Positions 26,523-35,310 are shown, counted from the first letter of the stretch. The stretch is DNA of 59,524 nt from CAZLNO01 sp964561005 (GCA_964561005.1 CAZLNO010000010.1:1-59524), one strand, 5' to 3'. Notes: generated from the sequence alone by a model not told the origin. Made by a program: numbers and translations.

Positions 26523-27503
26523 TCAGAAGTGGGTCCAGCCCTTGTGCGCCAGTTTTACCCGCTGACCCGCCGCGTCGCGCAACTCGACCTGCGTGCCCTC
26601 GCTCATGCGGCCGATGCGCGTCAGCGGCAGATCCAGGCGCGCGGCCAGACGGGCCACCTCATCTTCGCGCCCTTCCGGCACGGTGAACAGGAGCTCGTAG
26701 TCGTCGCCGCCGGTCAGTGCTGCCGCCTGGACAGCGCCGTCGGTCTCCGCCAGGCGCTGCACGGCCGCTGACAGCGGCACCTGCGCCACGGCGACCGCCG
26801 CCCCCAGGCCCGAGGCCGTGCAGATATGCTCCAGGTCGGCCACCAGCCCGTCCGACACATCGATCGCCGCCGTCGCCAGGTCCGCCTCCAGTAGCGCCCG
26901 CCCCAGCTCCAGGCGCGGTTGCGGCAGACGATAACGTTCGCTCAGGAAGGCGCGGTCCGCGGCGGTCGCCGCTTCGCGCTCGCCGCCGAGAACCTCCAGC
27001 CCCACGGCCGCGTCCCCGATCGTGCCGGAGACGTAGACTCCATCGCCAGCACGGGCCCCGCCCCGGCGCAGCGCCCTGCCGCGTGGCACCGCGCCCAGCG
27101 CCGTCAGCGACAGCGTGGTCGGCCCCGGGCCGGCCGTGGTGTCGCCGCCGAGCAGCGACAGTTCAAAGCGATCCTGGTCGGCTTGCAGCCCCGCGGCGAA
27201 TTCGCCCACCCAGGCCTCGTCCACCGACTGCGCCAGCGCCGTGGCGAGCAGATAGCCGACGGGCGTCGCGCCCATCGCCGCCAGGTCGGAGAGGTTCACC
27301 CGCAGCAGCTTCCGCCCCACCAGCCCGGCCGGGTCGTCAGGCCGGTAGTGTATGCCCTCAATCAGGGTGTCGAGGGTGAGGACGAGGTCTTGCCCAGGCT
27401 CGGGCCGCAACAAAGCAGCGTCGTCGGCGAGCCCGAGGCTACCCGGCGCCCCGCCGGCCAGCGGGGCGAAGTATCGGGCAATCAAGTCGAACTCGCCGCG
27501 CAT
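26523..27503 (-). CDS. thiL: Thiamine-monophosphate kinase
   Basis: A 326-residue kinase that phosphorylates thiamine monophosphate to thiamine diphosphate. Typical motifs: GEFDLIARYFAPL, GLADDAALLRP (metal/ATP Asp pair), LTLDTLIEGIHY, NLSDLAAMGATPVGYLL, then DVSDGLVADL and TGGDDYELLFTVPEG. The ATG at 27503 places GEFDLI at the N-terminus as in the family. It is 11 nt after nusB, an arrangement (nusB-thiL) common in proteobacteria. Confidence 0.95.
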   Translation of the reverse strand: MRGEFDLIARYFAPLAGGAPGSLGLADDAALLRPEPGQDLVLTLDTLIEGIHYRPDDPAGLVGRKLLRVNLSDLAAMGATPVGYLLATALAQSVDEAWVGEFAAGLQADQDRFELSLLGGDTTAGPGPTTLSLTALGAVPRGRALRRGGARAGDGVYVSGTIGDAAVGLEVLGGEREAATAADRAFLSERYRLPQPRLELGRALLEADLATAAIDVSDGLVADLEHICTASGLGAAVAVAQVPLSAAVQRLAETDGAVQAAALTGGDDYELLFTVPEGREDEVARLAARLDLPLTRIGRMSEGTQVELRDAAGQRVKLAHKGWTHF

Positions 27504-27514
27504 GGTGGAGCGGT

Positions 27515-28018
27515 TCAGGCGCCGGACCCGACGCCGAACTCCTCCTCGCGCAGCGTGTGCGCCAGGCGGTCGAGGATGCCGTTGACAAGGTTGGGCTCGC
27601 GGTCGCTGAAAAAGGCGCGCGCCAACTCGACATACTCGTTGATGATGGCCCGCGCCGGGACCGAGGGGCGCTCGGCCAATTCGTAGGCGCCGCAGGCCAG
27701 GATGATGCGCAGCACCGTCTCCAGGCGCTCCACGGTCCACTCCTCGTCGAGGACGGCGGCGATCATGTCCTCCAGCTCGCGCCGCCGGCGCGACACCTGC
27801 TCGACCAGTTCGCCGAACAGCTTGCGGTCGATCCGTCCCAGCCGCAGGCCGTCGATCTCCTCGTCCAGGCGGTGCTCCAGGAACTCGTGGATGACCGAAC
27901 GTGGCGACAGCTCCCCAAGCTCCACCTGATAGAGCGCCTGCACGGCGGCCAGCCGGGCCTGCCCGCGACGATCGGGCAGGCGGCCTTCGGTGCGGCGATC
28001 CTGGGCGGCTGCGGTCAT
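27515..28018 (-). CDS. nusB: Transcription antitermination protein NusB
   Basis: A 167-residue all-helical RNA-binding protein acting with S10 on rRNA boxA. It has an N-terminal RGQARLAAVQALYQVELGE and later VERLETVLRIILACGAYEL with VPARAIINEYVELARAFFSD and NLVNGILDRLA, all standard NusB segments. It follows ribH by 69 nt, the classical ribH-nusB pair. Confidence 0.95.
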   Translation of the reverse strand: MTAAAQDRRTEGRLPDRRGQARLAAVQALYQVELGELSPRSVIHEFLEHRLDEEIDGLRLGRIDRKLFGELVEQVSRRRRELEDMIAAVLDEEWTVERLETVLRIILACGAYELAERPSVPARAIINEYVELARAFFSDREPNLVNGILDRLAHTLREEEFGVGSGA

Positions 28019-28087
28019 GCGTCCCTCACGTGATTCGCGCAGGCTGGACGGCCCGGCATGATCCGTCCTCGACTGGCGGCCCCTGTC

Positions 28088-28549
28088 CTAGCGCGGGAAA
28101 AGATGGAAGCGGCGCTTGACCTCGATCATGTCGAGGCAGGCCCGCGCCGCCTCGCCGCCCTTGTTCTTCTGGTCGACGCGGGCGCGGGCCAGCGCCTGCT
28201 CGCGGTTCTCGCAGGTAAGGATGCCGTAGCCCATTGCCAAGGTGTAGGTGCAGGCCAGGTCCTGCAGCTTGCGCGCCGACTCGCCGCAGACGTAGTCGTA
28301 GTGCGTGGTCTCGCCGCGGATGACGCAGCCCAGGGCGATATAGCCGTCGGCCCGCCGCCGGCCGGCGTAGAAGTCCAGCGAGCGGATGGCGATCTTGATC
28401 GCCTGGGGGATCTCGAACGCGCCGGGCACCTGGACCACCTCCCAGGATGCGCCGGCCTCTTCGAGCGTCCGGGTCGCGCCTTTCAGCAGTTCCTCGCCGA
28501 TGTCGTCATAATAGCGCGCCTCGACGATCATGATGTGGGGTTCGTGCAT
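28088..28549 (-). CDS. ribH: 6,7-dimethyl-8-ribityllumazine synthase
   Basis: A 153-residue lumazine synthase that joins 5-amino-6-ribitylamino-uracil with 3,4-dihydroxy-2-butanone 4-phosphate. Motifs: VPGAFEIPQAIKIA (substrate site), ALGCVIRGETTHYDYVCGES (with the catalytic His of THYD) and AMGYGILTCENREQALAR. Assembles into 60-mers or pentamers; length fits. Co-transcribed with ribB upstream (36-nt gap) and nusB. Confidence 0.95.
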   Translation of the reverse strand: MHEPHIMIVEARYYDDIGEELLKGATRTLEEAGASWEVVQVPGAFEIPQAIKIAIRSLDFYAGRRRADGYIALGCVIRGETTHYDYVCGESARKLQDLACTYTLAMGYGILTCENREQALARARVDQKNKGGEAARACLDMIEVKRRFHLFPR

Positions 28550-28585
28550 GGCGGCGGGCGTCTCTCTTGTCGCGAGCGTTGGCGG

Positions 28586-29728
28586 TCAATGCGAGTCGCG
28601 ATGCGGGATCGGACGATAGTCGACAATACGCAGGCCGTAGCCTTCTTCCAAGCCCACAACCGTGCGGCGACTGTTCGTCAGAAGAATCATGTCGTGGACG
28701 CCGAGGTCCAGGAGGATCTGCGCGCCCACGCCATAGTCGCGCAGCTCGCCGGCGCCGCCCTGCCCCTGCCCCAGCCGGGTCCTCAGCAGATCCGACAGCG
28801 AGGTCGCCGAGGGCTCCCGGATCAGCACGACCACTCCGCGGCCCGCCCGCCCGATGATCTCCATGGCGTTGTGCAGGTCGCCCACCTTGGGGCTGGTCGC
28901 GTCGCCCAGAACGTCGTCCAGGACGTTCATCGCGTGCATGCGCACCAGCACGGGCTCGTCCGCCGCCGGATCGCCCTTCCACAGCGCCACGTGCTCCGCG
29001 TAGGCCACGGTGTTGACGTAGATCGCCATGTGGAAGCGCCCGCCGTGGATCGACTCGAACTCGGTCTCCAGCTTGCGCTCGACGATGCGATCGTGGCGGC
29101 GGCGGTAGGCGATGAGGTCGGCGATCGTGGCGATCTTCAGACCGTGGCGCTCGGCGAAGCCCACGAGGTCGTCGCGCCGCGCCATCGTGCCGTCGTCGTT
29201 CATGATCTCGCAGATCACGCCCGAGGGATTGTGTCCCGCCAGCCGCGCGATGTCGACCGCCGCCTCCGTATGGCCGGCGCGCACCAGCACCCCGCCGTCG
29301 CGCGCGGCCAGCGGGAAGACATGCCCCGGCGTGACGATATCCGCCTGTCCCTTCGCCGGATCGATGGCCGTGGCGATGGTGTGGGCGCGGTCGGGGGCGG
29401 AAATGCCGGTGGAAACCCCCTCGCGCGCCTCGATCGACACGGTGAAGGCGGTGGCGTTGCGCTGCCGGTTGCGGCGCGTCATCATCGGCAGGCCCAGTTC
29501 CTGCACGCGCTCGTTGGTCAGCGCCAGGCAGATCAGGCCACGCCCGTATTTCGCCATGAAGTTGATCGCGTCCGGCGTCGCCATCTGTGCCGGAATGACG
29601 AGGTCGCCCTCGTTCTCGCGGTCCTCGTCGTCGACCAGGATGACCATGCGGCCGTTGCGCGCATCGGCGATGACATCCTCGATCGGCGACTTCAGATCGT
29701 TGAAGCTCAGGCTTGTCGCGTCGGCCAT
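28586..29728 (-). CDS. ribB: RibBX-type protein: 3,4-dihydroxy-2-butanone-4-phosphate synthase with degenerate GTP cyclohydrolase II domain
   Basis: A 380-residue two-domain protein. The N-terminal DHBP synthase has VDDEDRENEGDLVIPA (acidic Mg site) and the AREGVSTGIS and HTEAAVDIARLAG motifs, so it should make dihydroxybutanone phosphate for riboflavin. The C-terminal 170 residues look like GTP cyclohydrolase II (LRDYGVGAQILLDLGVHDMI is conserved), but the zinc motif C-x10-C-x-C is gone: the matching stretch reads VRMHAMNVLDDVLGD with no Cys. Such RibBX hybrids exist in other Proteobacteria. Overlaps the ribE stop by 22 nt. A separate ribA is expected elsewhere. Confidence 0.92.
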   Translation of the reverse strand: MADATSLSFNDLKSPIEDVIADARNGRMVILVDDEDRENEGDLVIPAQMATPDAINFMAKYGRGLICLALTNERVQELGLPMMTRRNRQRNATAFTVSIEAREGVSTGISAPDRAHTIATAIDPAKGQADIVTPGHVFPLAARDGGVLVRAGHTEAAVDIARLAGHNPSGVICEIMNDDGTMARRDDLVGFAERHGLKIATIADLIAYRRRHDRIVERKLETEFESIHGGRFHMAIYVNTVAYAEHVALWKGDPAADEPVLVRMHAMNVLDDVLGDATSPKVGDLHNAMEIIGRAGRGVVVLIREPSATSLSDLLRTRLGQGQGGAGELRDYGVGAQILLDLGVHDMILLTNSRRTVVGLEEGYGLRIVDYRPIPHRDSH

Positions 29729-30327
29729 AGGCCCTCCGCCAGGCGCGCGACATAGCGCGCCAGCATGTCGATTTCCAGGTTGACCCGCTCCCCCGGCGCG
29801 CGCTGGCCGAAAGTCGTCACCGCCGCGGTGTGGGGGATGATGTTGACGCCGAAGCGCCGGCCCTCGACCTCGTTCACCGTCAGCGAAACGCCGTCGAGCG
29901 CGATGGAGCCCTTCGGCGCGATGAAGGGCGCGAGCCCGGCCGGAGCCGCGAACACGAAGCGCCAGGAGTCGCCCTCCGGACGGCGGTCCACGATCTCGGC
30001 GACGCCGTCGACGTGGCCCGACACCAGGTGCCCGCCCAGCTCGTCACCGAGGCGCAGCGGACGCTCGAGGTTGACCGGGGCGCCGACCGTCCAGTCGCCG
30101 AGCGTCGTCCGGGACAGCGTTTCGGCGGAAACGTCGACGGCGAAGCCCGTCGCGTCGGTCTCCACGACCGTCAGGCAGGCGCCGTTGCAGGCGATCGAGG
30201 CGCCGATGGCGATCGTCGCGGTATCGTAGCCGGTATCGAAGACAAAGCGCGCATCGCCCGCGCCGGCTTCGGGCGGCCGTCGAATTTCGCGCACGCGCGC
30301 CAGGTCGGTGATCAATCCGGTGAACAT
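29707..30327 (-). CDS. ribE: Riboflavin synthase alpha chain
   Basis: A 206-residue enzyme that dismutates two lumazines into riboflavin. It starts MFTGLITDLARVREI and has the two lumazine-binding repeats, with GACLTVVETDATGFAVDVSA in the first and GVSLTVNEVEGRRFGVNIIP in the second, and HLVSGHVDGVAEI between. It starts 12 nt after ribD. Confidence 0.95.
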   Translation of the reverse strand: MFTGLITDLARVREIRRPPEAGAGDARFVFDTGYDTATIAIGASIACNGACLTVVETDATGFAVDVSAETLSRTTLGDWTVGAPVNLERPLRLGDELGGHLVSGHVDGVAEIVDRRPEGDSWRFVFAAPAGLAPFIAPKGSIALDGVSLTVNEVEGRRFGVNIIPHTAAVTTFGQRAPGERVNLEIDMLARYVARLAEGLWPTRQA

Positions 30328-30339
30328 CGTGCCGTCAAC

Positions 30340-31455
30340 CTAGGACGCGCGGCGGAAGATTTCCATCGTGTCCGACCCCACGGCAAGCCGGTCCAGCGGC
30401 TCGAACCGCGGCGTCTCGTCCAGGCTGCCGAGGCCGAAGCCGGCGATCGCCGGGATGCCGTCGCCGCCGATCACCCGGCCGGCCCGGAACCAGACAAGAC
30501 GGTCGACGAAACCGCCCCGCATCAGCCCCGCGGCCAGCATCCCGCCGCCCTCCACCAGAACGCGGGTGAGCCCGCGCGCGCCGAGTTCGCGGAGCACCGC
30601 GCCCACCGACAGGTTGCCCGTCTCCCCGGCCGTCACGGTGGCGACCTCGACCCCGGCCTCGCGATAGGCCTCGCAGCGATCGCGCGGCGCGTCATCACGC
30701 GTCAGCAGCAGCGTTGGCTGCGCGCGCGCATCGGCCACCAGATGATGGGTCAGCGGCACGCGCAGCCGACCGTCGAGCACGACGCGGGTCGGCTGCCGCT
30801 CGGTCAACCCCGGCAAGCGCACGTTGAGCCGCGGATTGTCGGCGACCGCGGTGCCGCTGCCGACCATGACCGCATCGTGCTCGGCGCGCAGGAGGTGGGC
30901 GCGCGACCGGGCGGCCGCGCCGGTGATCCACTGGCTGTCGCCGGCGCGGGTGGCGATTCGCCCGTCCAGCGTTGTCGCCAGCTTCAAGGTCACCAGCGGC
31001 CGCCCCGCCCATCGTTGCAGCAGGTAGCCGGCGTTGACCTCGGCCGCCGCCTCGGCGCAGACGCCTTCGACGACCTCGACGCCGCCATCGGCAAGCGCGG
31101 CCAGCCCCCGACCATCGACCCGCGGGTCGGGGTCGCGCAGGGCCACCACGCAGCGCGTGATGCCCGCATCGGCCAGCGCCTTCGCGCAGGGACCGGTCTG
31201 GCCGTGGTGGGCACAGGGCTCCAGCGTCACATAGGCCGTCGCCCCCTTCGCCGCCGCGCCGGCCCGGCGCAGGGCCTCCACCTCCGCGTGCGGACGGCCG
31301 CCGGGCTGGGTCCAGCCACGCCCCACCACCTGGCCGTCCTTGATCAGGACGCAGCCCACGGCGGGATTGGGTGCGACCCGTCCCAGGCCCCGCCGGGCCA
31401 GGCCGAGGGCCGCGCGCATCCAGTCGATGTCGTCGTCGCGAGGACTACTCTTCAC
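30340..31455 (-). CDS. ribD: Bifunctional diaminohydroxyphosphoribosylaminopyrimidine deaminase / 5-amino-6-(5-phosphoribosylamino)uracil reductase
   Basis: About 371 residues. The N-terminal deaminase has the zinc site HAEVEAL plus TLEPCAHHGQTGPC; the C-terminal reductase has KLATTLDGRIATRAGDSQWI and the LVEGGGMLAAGLM NADPH-site loop. The GTG at 31455 is chosen because RDDDIDWMRAALGLARRG matches the usual RibD N-terminus; it overlaps nrdR by 11 nt. An ATG at 31419 is the alternative. The gene starts the visible rib run, which is preceded by nrdR, so an FMN riboswitch would not be expected directly here and none is seen. Confidence 0.93.
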   Translation of the reverse strand: MKSSPRDDDIDWMRAALGLARRGLGRVAPNPAVGCVLIKDGQVVGRGWTQPGGRPHAEVEALRRAGAAAKGATAYVTLEPCAHHGQTGPCAKALADAGITRCVVALRDPDPRVDGRGLAALADGGVEVVEGVCAEAAAEVNAGYLLQRWAGRPLVTLKLATTLDGRIATRAGDSQWITGAAARSRAHLLRAEHDAVMVGSGTAVADNPRLNVRLPGLTERQPTRVVLDGRLRVPLTHHLVADARAQPTLLLTRDDAPRDRCEAYREAGVEVATVTAGETGNLSVGAVLRELGARGLTRVLVEGGGMLAAGLMRGGFVDRLVWFRAGRVIGGDGIPAIAGFGLGSLDETPRFEPLDRLAVGSDTMEIFRRAS

Positions 31456-31897
31456 CAAGGGTGCCGACGAATGTCTCGAAGTCGCGCGCTTCGTGGAAGT
31501 TCTTGTAGACCGACGCAAAGCGGACGTAGGCCACCTGGTCGAGGGTGGCCAGCGCCTCCATCACGAGCTGGCCGATGAGCTTGGCCGGGATCTCGCTTTC
31601 CCCGGAACTCTCCAGCCGGCGCACGATGCCGTTCACCACGCGCTCCAAACGCTCGGGATCGACCGGCCGCTTGCGCAGCGCGATGGTCATCGAGCGCATC
31701 AGCTTGTCGCGGTCGAACGGCTCGCGCTTGTCGTTCGCCTTGATCACCGTCAGTTCGCGAAGCTGCACCCGCTCGAAGGTCGTGAAGCGGGCGCCGCAAT
31801 TGGGGCAGTGCCGGCGGCGACGGATCGCCTGATTGTCGTCCGTCGGACGCGAATCCTTCACCTGGGTATCGTCGTTACCGCAAAATGGACAGCGCAT
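31445..31897 (-). CDS. nrdR: Transcriptional repressor NrdR
   Basis: A 150-residue repressor of ribonucleotide reductase genes. The N-terminal zinc ribbon is MRCPFCGNDD with HCPNCGARF, and the ATP-cone follows as VIKANDKREPFDRDKLMRSM. It senses dATP/ATP. It is translated ahead of ribD and after glyA, the standard glyA-nrdR-ribD order. Confidence 0.96.
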   Translation of the reverse strand: MRCPFCGNDDTQVKDSRPTDDNQAIRRRRHCPNCGARFTTFERVQLRELTVIKANDKREPFDRDKLMRSMTIALRKRPVDPERLERVVNGIVRRLESSGESEIPAKLIGQLVMEALATLDQVAYVRFASVYKNFHEARDFETFVGTLGEE

Positions 31898-31937
31898 GCA
31901 TCCCCTTCCCCGCGCCGCCGGCAGCCCCGCCGACGAC

Positions 31938-33248
31938 TTACCTGTCGTAAATCGGGAAGCGCCGGCACAGCGCCAGGACTTCCCGCTTCACCTCCTGTTC
32001 GACGGCGCCATTGTCGTCCGGATGGGCGCGCAGGCCGTCGAGCGTCTTGGCGATCAGATCGCCCACCTGCCGGAACTCCTCCGGCCCGAAACCGCGTGTC
32101 GTGGCCGCCGGCGTGCCCAGGCGGATGCCCGAGGTGACCGTGGGCTTTTCGGGATCGAACGGCACGCCGTTCTTGTTGCAGGTGATGCCGGCACGGTCGA
32201 GCGTTTCCTCGGCGGCCTTGCCGGTCACGCCCTTCGGCCGCAGGTCGACCAGCATCAGGTGCGTGTCGGTGCCGCCGCTGACGATGTCGAAGCCGTGCTC
32301 CAGCAGCCGCGATGCCATCGCCTTGGCATTGTCGACCACGCGCTGCGCGTAGGCCTTGAACTCCGGCCTCAGCGCCTCGCCGAAGCCGACGGCCTTGCCG
32401 GCGATGATGTGCATCAGCGGCCCGCCCTGCAGGCCGGGGAACACCGCCGAGTTGATCTTCTTGCCGATGTCGGGGTCGTTGGTCAGCACCATGCCGCCGC
32501 GCGCCGAGCGCAGGGTCTTGTGGGTCGTCGTCGTGACCACGTGGGCGTGCTCCAGCGGATTGGGATGCACGCCGCCGGCCACCAGCCCGGCGAAATGCGC
32601 CATGTCCACCTGGAAGTAGGCGCCCACCTTGTCGGCGATCTCGCGGAAGCGCTGGAAGTCGATGAAGCGCGGATAGGCCGAGCCGCCGGTGATGATCAGC
32701 CGGGGCTTGTGCTCCATCGCCAGGCGCTCGACCTCGTCGAAGTCGATCAGCCCGTCCGCCTTGCGCACGCCGTACTGCACGGCCTTGAACCACTTGCCCG
32801 AGAGGTTCGGCGCGGCGCCGTGCGTCAGATGCCCGCCGGCGGACAGCGCCAGGCCCATCACGGCGTCGCCCGGCTTGCACAGCGCCAGCAGCACGGCCTG
32901 GTTGGCCTGCGCCCCGGAGTGCGGCTGCACATTCACGAAATCGCAGCCGAACAGCTTCTTGGCGCGCTCGATCGCCAGCTCCTCGGCGATGTCGACGAAC
33001 TCGCAGCCGCCGTAGTAGCGCCGGCCGGGATAGCCCTCGGCGTACTTGTTGGTGAGCACGGTGCCCATCGCCTCCAGCACCGCCTTGGAGACGATGTTTT
33101 CCGAGGCGATCAGCTCGATCTGGTCCTGCTGGCGGGCCAGCTCCTTGTCGATCGCGGCGGCGATCTCCGGGTCGCTGTCGCGCAGGCCGGTGCCGAAAAA
33201 ATCCGCGGCGCGCTGGTCCTGCTGCCGGGCGGTGGTGTTGGCGGTCAT
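31938..33248 (-). CDS. glyA: Serine hydroxymethyltransferase
   Basis: A 436-residue PLP enzyme interconverting serine and glycine with tetrahydrofolate. Motifs: IELIASENIVSKAVLEAMG, YAEGYPGRRYYGGCEFVD, NVQPHSGAQANQAVLLAL and the cofactor lysine in VVTTTTHKTLRSARGG. The ATG at 33248 gives the family N-terminus. It is followed by nrdR after 40 nt and preceded by rpiB after 39 nt. Confidence 0.96.
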   Translation of the reverse strand: MTANTTARQQDQRAADFFGTGLRDSDPEIAAAIDKELARQQDQIELIASENIVSKAVLEAMGTVLTNKYAEGYPGRRYYGGCEFVDIAEELAIERAKKLFGCDFVNVQPHSGAQANQAVLLALCKPGDAVMGLALSAGGHLTHGAAPNLSGKWFKAVQYGVRKADGLIDFDEVERLAMEHKPRLIITGGSAYPRFIDFQRFREIADKVGAYFQVDMAHFAGLVAGGVHPNPLEHAHVVTTTTHKTLRSARGGMVLTNDPDIGKKINSAVFPGLQGGPLMHIIAGKAVGFGEALRPEFKAYAQRVVDNAKAMASRLLEHGFDIVSGGTDTHLMLVDLRPKGVTGKAAEETLDRAGITCNKNGVPFDPEKPTVTSGIRLGTPAATTRGFGPEEFRQVGDLIAKTLDGLRAHPDDNGAVEQEVKREVLALCRRFPIYDR

Positions 33249-33287
33249 GGTCCCTCTCCTCAAATCCAGGACTCGTCGGGGAGCGCG

Positions 33288-33725
33288 TCAGCCAAGCTTG
33301 GCCACGCGGCGTTCATGGCGTCCACCCTCGAAGGCCGTTTCCAGGAAGGCCTTCAGGCAGTCCCGGGCCACCTCACTGCCGATCAGGCGGGCCCCGAGGG
33401 CGAGGACATTGGCGTCGTTATGCTGCCGGGACAGGCGCGCCGACGTCGTGTCGCAGCACAACGCCGCCCGGACCTTCGGATTGCGGTTCGCGGCGATCGA
33501 TATCCCGATCCCGGTCCCGCAGACAAGAACGCCCCGATCCGCCCTCCCCTCCGCGATCGCCTGGGAGACCGCGTAGGCGAAATCCGGATAGTCCACGGAC
33601 TCCTCGCCGTCGGAGGTACCGAGGTCCAGAACCTGATAGCCCAGCCGCTCCAGGCTTGCGAGAAGCTCCTGCTTGAGCGGGAATCCGGCGTGGTCGCAGC
33701 CGATGGCAATCGGTTTCGTGGACAT
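33288..33725 (-). CDS. rpiB: Ribose-5-phosphate isomerase B
   Basis: A 145-residue LacA/RpiB-family isomerase. It has AIGCDHAGFPLKQEL at the N-terminus, DYPDFAYAVSQAIAEG, the Cys-containing CGTGIGISIAANR (catalytic base Cys) and a QHNDANVLALGARLIG segment. Interconverts ribose- and ribulose-5-phosphate, feeding the riboflavin and folate steps encoded downstream. It heads the operon with glyA. Confidence 0.95.
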   Translation of the reverse strand: MSTKPIAIGCDHAGFPLKQELLASLERLGYQVLDLGTSDGEESVDYPDFAYAVSQAIAEGRADRGVLVCGTGIGISIAANRNPKVRAALCCDTTSARLSRQHNDANVLALGARLIGSEVARDCLKAFLETAFEGGRHERRVAKLG

Positions 33726-33901
33726 GGACGGGCGAAGTTCCGTGGCTTTTCAGAGGGTGACCGGACGCTACCATATGTCGCCCGGAGGTAAAAGGCCTCC
33801 ACTAGGTCTCGCTTGCCCGCCGCCGTCGCGTTTTCGGCCTCGTGCGACAGGACGATGGCATCCCCCACGCCGGCCCCCGGTGGCAAATGACCGGGGATCA
33901 G

Positions 33902-33930
33902 TTCACACGGCCGCGTTCTCGTGTGATAAT
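33902..33930 (+). promoter_or_regulatory. livK promoter with extended -10
   Basis: -35 TTCACA (33902-33907), 17-nt spacer, -10 GATAAT (33925-33930) preceded by TGT, i.e. an extended -10. Start near 33937, giving a leader of about 90 nt. Confidence 0.65.
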
Positions 33931-33938
33931 CGCCCCCG

Positions 33939-33991
33939 TCCGGCTTGGCCGGAAGAGACCACGCGACTTCGCCGCGCCCGTCGCGGCGAAG
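33939..33991 (+). other. Paired hairpins in the livK leader
   Basis: The first, TCCGGC-TTG-GCCGGA (33939-33953), starts at the predicted 5' end. The second has a perfect 10-bp stem (33967-33976 with 33982-33991) and a CCCGT loop, ending 36 nt before the ATG. They may stabilise the abundant livK mRNA or serve as a binding site; there is no T run for attenuation. Confidence 0.5.
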
Positions 33992-34026
33992 AGGGAGGCC
34001 AACGACAAATCCGAAGAGGAAGCAGC

Positions 34027-35241
34027 ATGTTCCAACGTTTCACCCGCATCGCCATGGCCGGCGCCCTGGCCGGCGCGGTGGCCGCGATCGGCCCCGCGGC
34101 CGCGCAGGACGTCAAGATCGGCGCGGCAATGCCGCTGACCGGCGACCTCGCCGCCTTCGGCGAGAGCGACGCCAAGGGCGTGGAGCTGGCCGTCAAGGAG
34201 ATCAACGAGGCCGGCGGCGTTCTCGGCAAGGAGCTCGGGCTGGCCATCGCCGACACCCGCACCAGCCCGCAGGCCGGCGTCGACGCCGCCAAGAAGCTGG
34301 TCAACGTGGAGAACGTGGCCGGGATCGTCGGCGCGCTGTCCAGCGGCGTCACCATCCCGATCGCGCGCAGCGTGACCAGTCAGGAAGGCGTGCCGCAGAT
34401 TTCCAACGCCTCGACCTCGCCGGTCATCACCAATCTGAAGGACAACGGCTACCTGTTCCGCACGGTGCCCTCGGACAAGCTGCAGGGCGTCGTCCTCGGC
34501 GATATCGTCTACAACGAGGGCGTGCGCAAGGTCGCCGCGAGCTATGTCAACAACGATTACGGCGAGGGCCTGGCCAGCGTCTTCAAGCAGCAGTTCGAGA
34601 AGCTTGGCGGCAAGGTCACGGCCATGCTGCCCTACGAGAAGGGCAAGGCATCGTATCGCGGCGAACTGGGGCAGGCCGCCGGGGGCGAGCCCGAGGCGCT
34701 GCTGCTGGTCGGCTACCCCGAGAACGGCGTGACCATCCTGCGCCAGGCGCTCGAGGGTGGCTACTTCAAGCGCTTCATCCTCACCGACGGCATGAAGGCG
34801 CCGGAGGTGGTGAACTCCATTGGCGGCCAGTACCTCGCCGACACCATCGGCTCCACGCCAACCTCCGTGGAGAGCGAGGGCGGCAAGCATTTCAAGGAGG
34901 CCTACGAGACCGCCTATGGCGAGCTGCCGCCCAAGCCCTTCATCGACACCGCCTATGACGCGGCTTACCTGCTGGCGCTGGCGATGGAGAAGGCCGGCTC
35001 GACCGACGGCGCGAAGGTGCGCGACGCCCTGCACGAGGTCGCCAACCCGCCGGGCGTGAAGGTCGGCCCCGGCCAATGGGCCAAGGCGAAGGAGGCCATC
35101 GCCAGCGGCGAGGACGTGAACTACGAGGGCGCCGCCGGCCCGCACGACTTCGACGAGAACGGCGACGTCCCCGGCGTGATCGAGCACTGGACCTTCACCG
35201 CCGAGGGCGAGGTGAAGACGGTGGAGAAGATCATCCGCTAG
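34027..35241 (+). CDS. livK: Branched-chain amino acid ABC transporter, periplasmic binding protein
   Basis: A 404-residue periplasmic binding protein (PBP type I, Leu/Ile/Val family). A signal peptide ends near residue 26 (GPAAA-QDVKIG), followed by IGAAMPLTGDLAAFGESDAK and the segments VGALSSGVTIPIARSVT and SYVNNDYGEGLASVFKQQFE. It delivers substrate to livH/livM. A GAGGAAG ribosome-binding site precedes the ATG. It is read opposite to livGFHM and converges on livM. Other ligands (amides, urea) are possible for this family. Confidence 0.9.
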   Translation: MFQRFTRIAMAGALAGAVAAIGPAAAQDVKIGAAMPLTGDLAAFGESDAKGVELAVKEINEAGGVLGKELGLAIADTRTSPQAGVDAAKKLVNVENVAGIVGALSSGVTIPIARSVTSQEGVPQISNASTSPVITNLKDNGYLFRTVPSDKLQGVVLGDIVYNEGVRKVAASYVNNDYGEGLASVFKQQFEKLGGKVTAMLPYEKGKASYRGELGQAAGGEPEALLLVGYPENGVTILRQALEGGYFKRFILTDGMKAPEVVNSIGGQYLADTIGSTPTSVESEGGKHFKEAYETAYGELPPKPFIDTAYDAAYLLALAMEKAGSTDGAKVRDALHEVANPPGVKVGPGQWAKAKEAIASGEDVNYEGAAGPHDFDENGDVPGVIEHWTFTAEGEVKTVEKIIR

Positions 35242-35274
35242 GGCCAGTCGGCCTCGACGACCGCTCTGACGCAG

Positions 35275-35310
35275 CGGGCCCGCCGGTCATCCGGCGGGCC
35301 CGTTTGCTTT
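35275..35310 (+). terminator. Intrinsic terminator of livK
   Basis: Perfect 12-bp stem CGGGCCCGCCGG (35275-35286) and its complement (35291-35302) with a TCAT loop, followed by TTTGCTTT. It sits 34 nt after the livK stop. Confidence 0.9.

Larger units (their letters stand above)
33726..34026. other. Divergent intergenic region rpiB / livK
   Basis: 301 nt without a gene. It holds the livK promoter (33902-33930) and two leader hairpins (33939-33953 and 33967-33991). On the minus side I could not pick out a clear promoter for the rpiB-glyA operon. Confidence 0.7.

Noticed and set aside
31456..33290. FMN riboswitch ahead of the riboflavin genes
   Set aside because: The rib genes are internal to a glyA-nrdR operon and no RFN-like conserved stems are visible upstream of ribD, glyA or rpiB.
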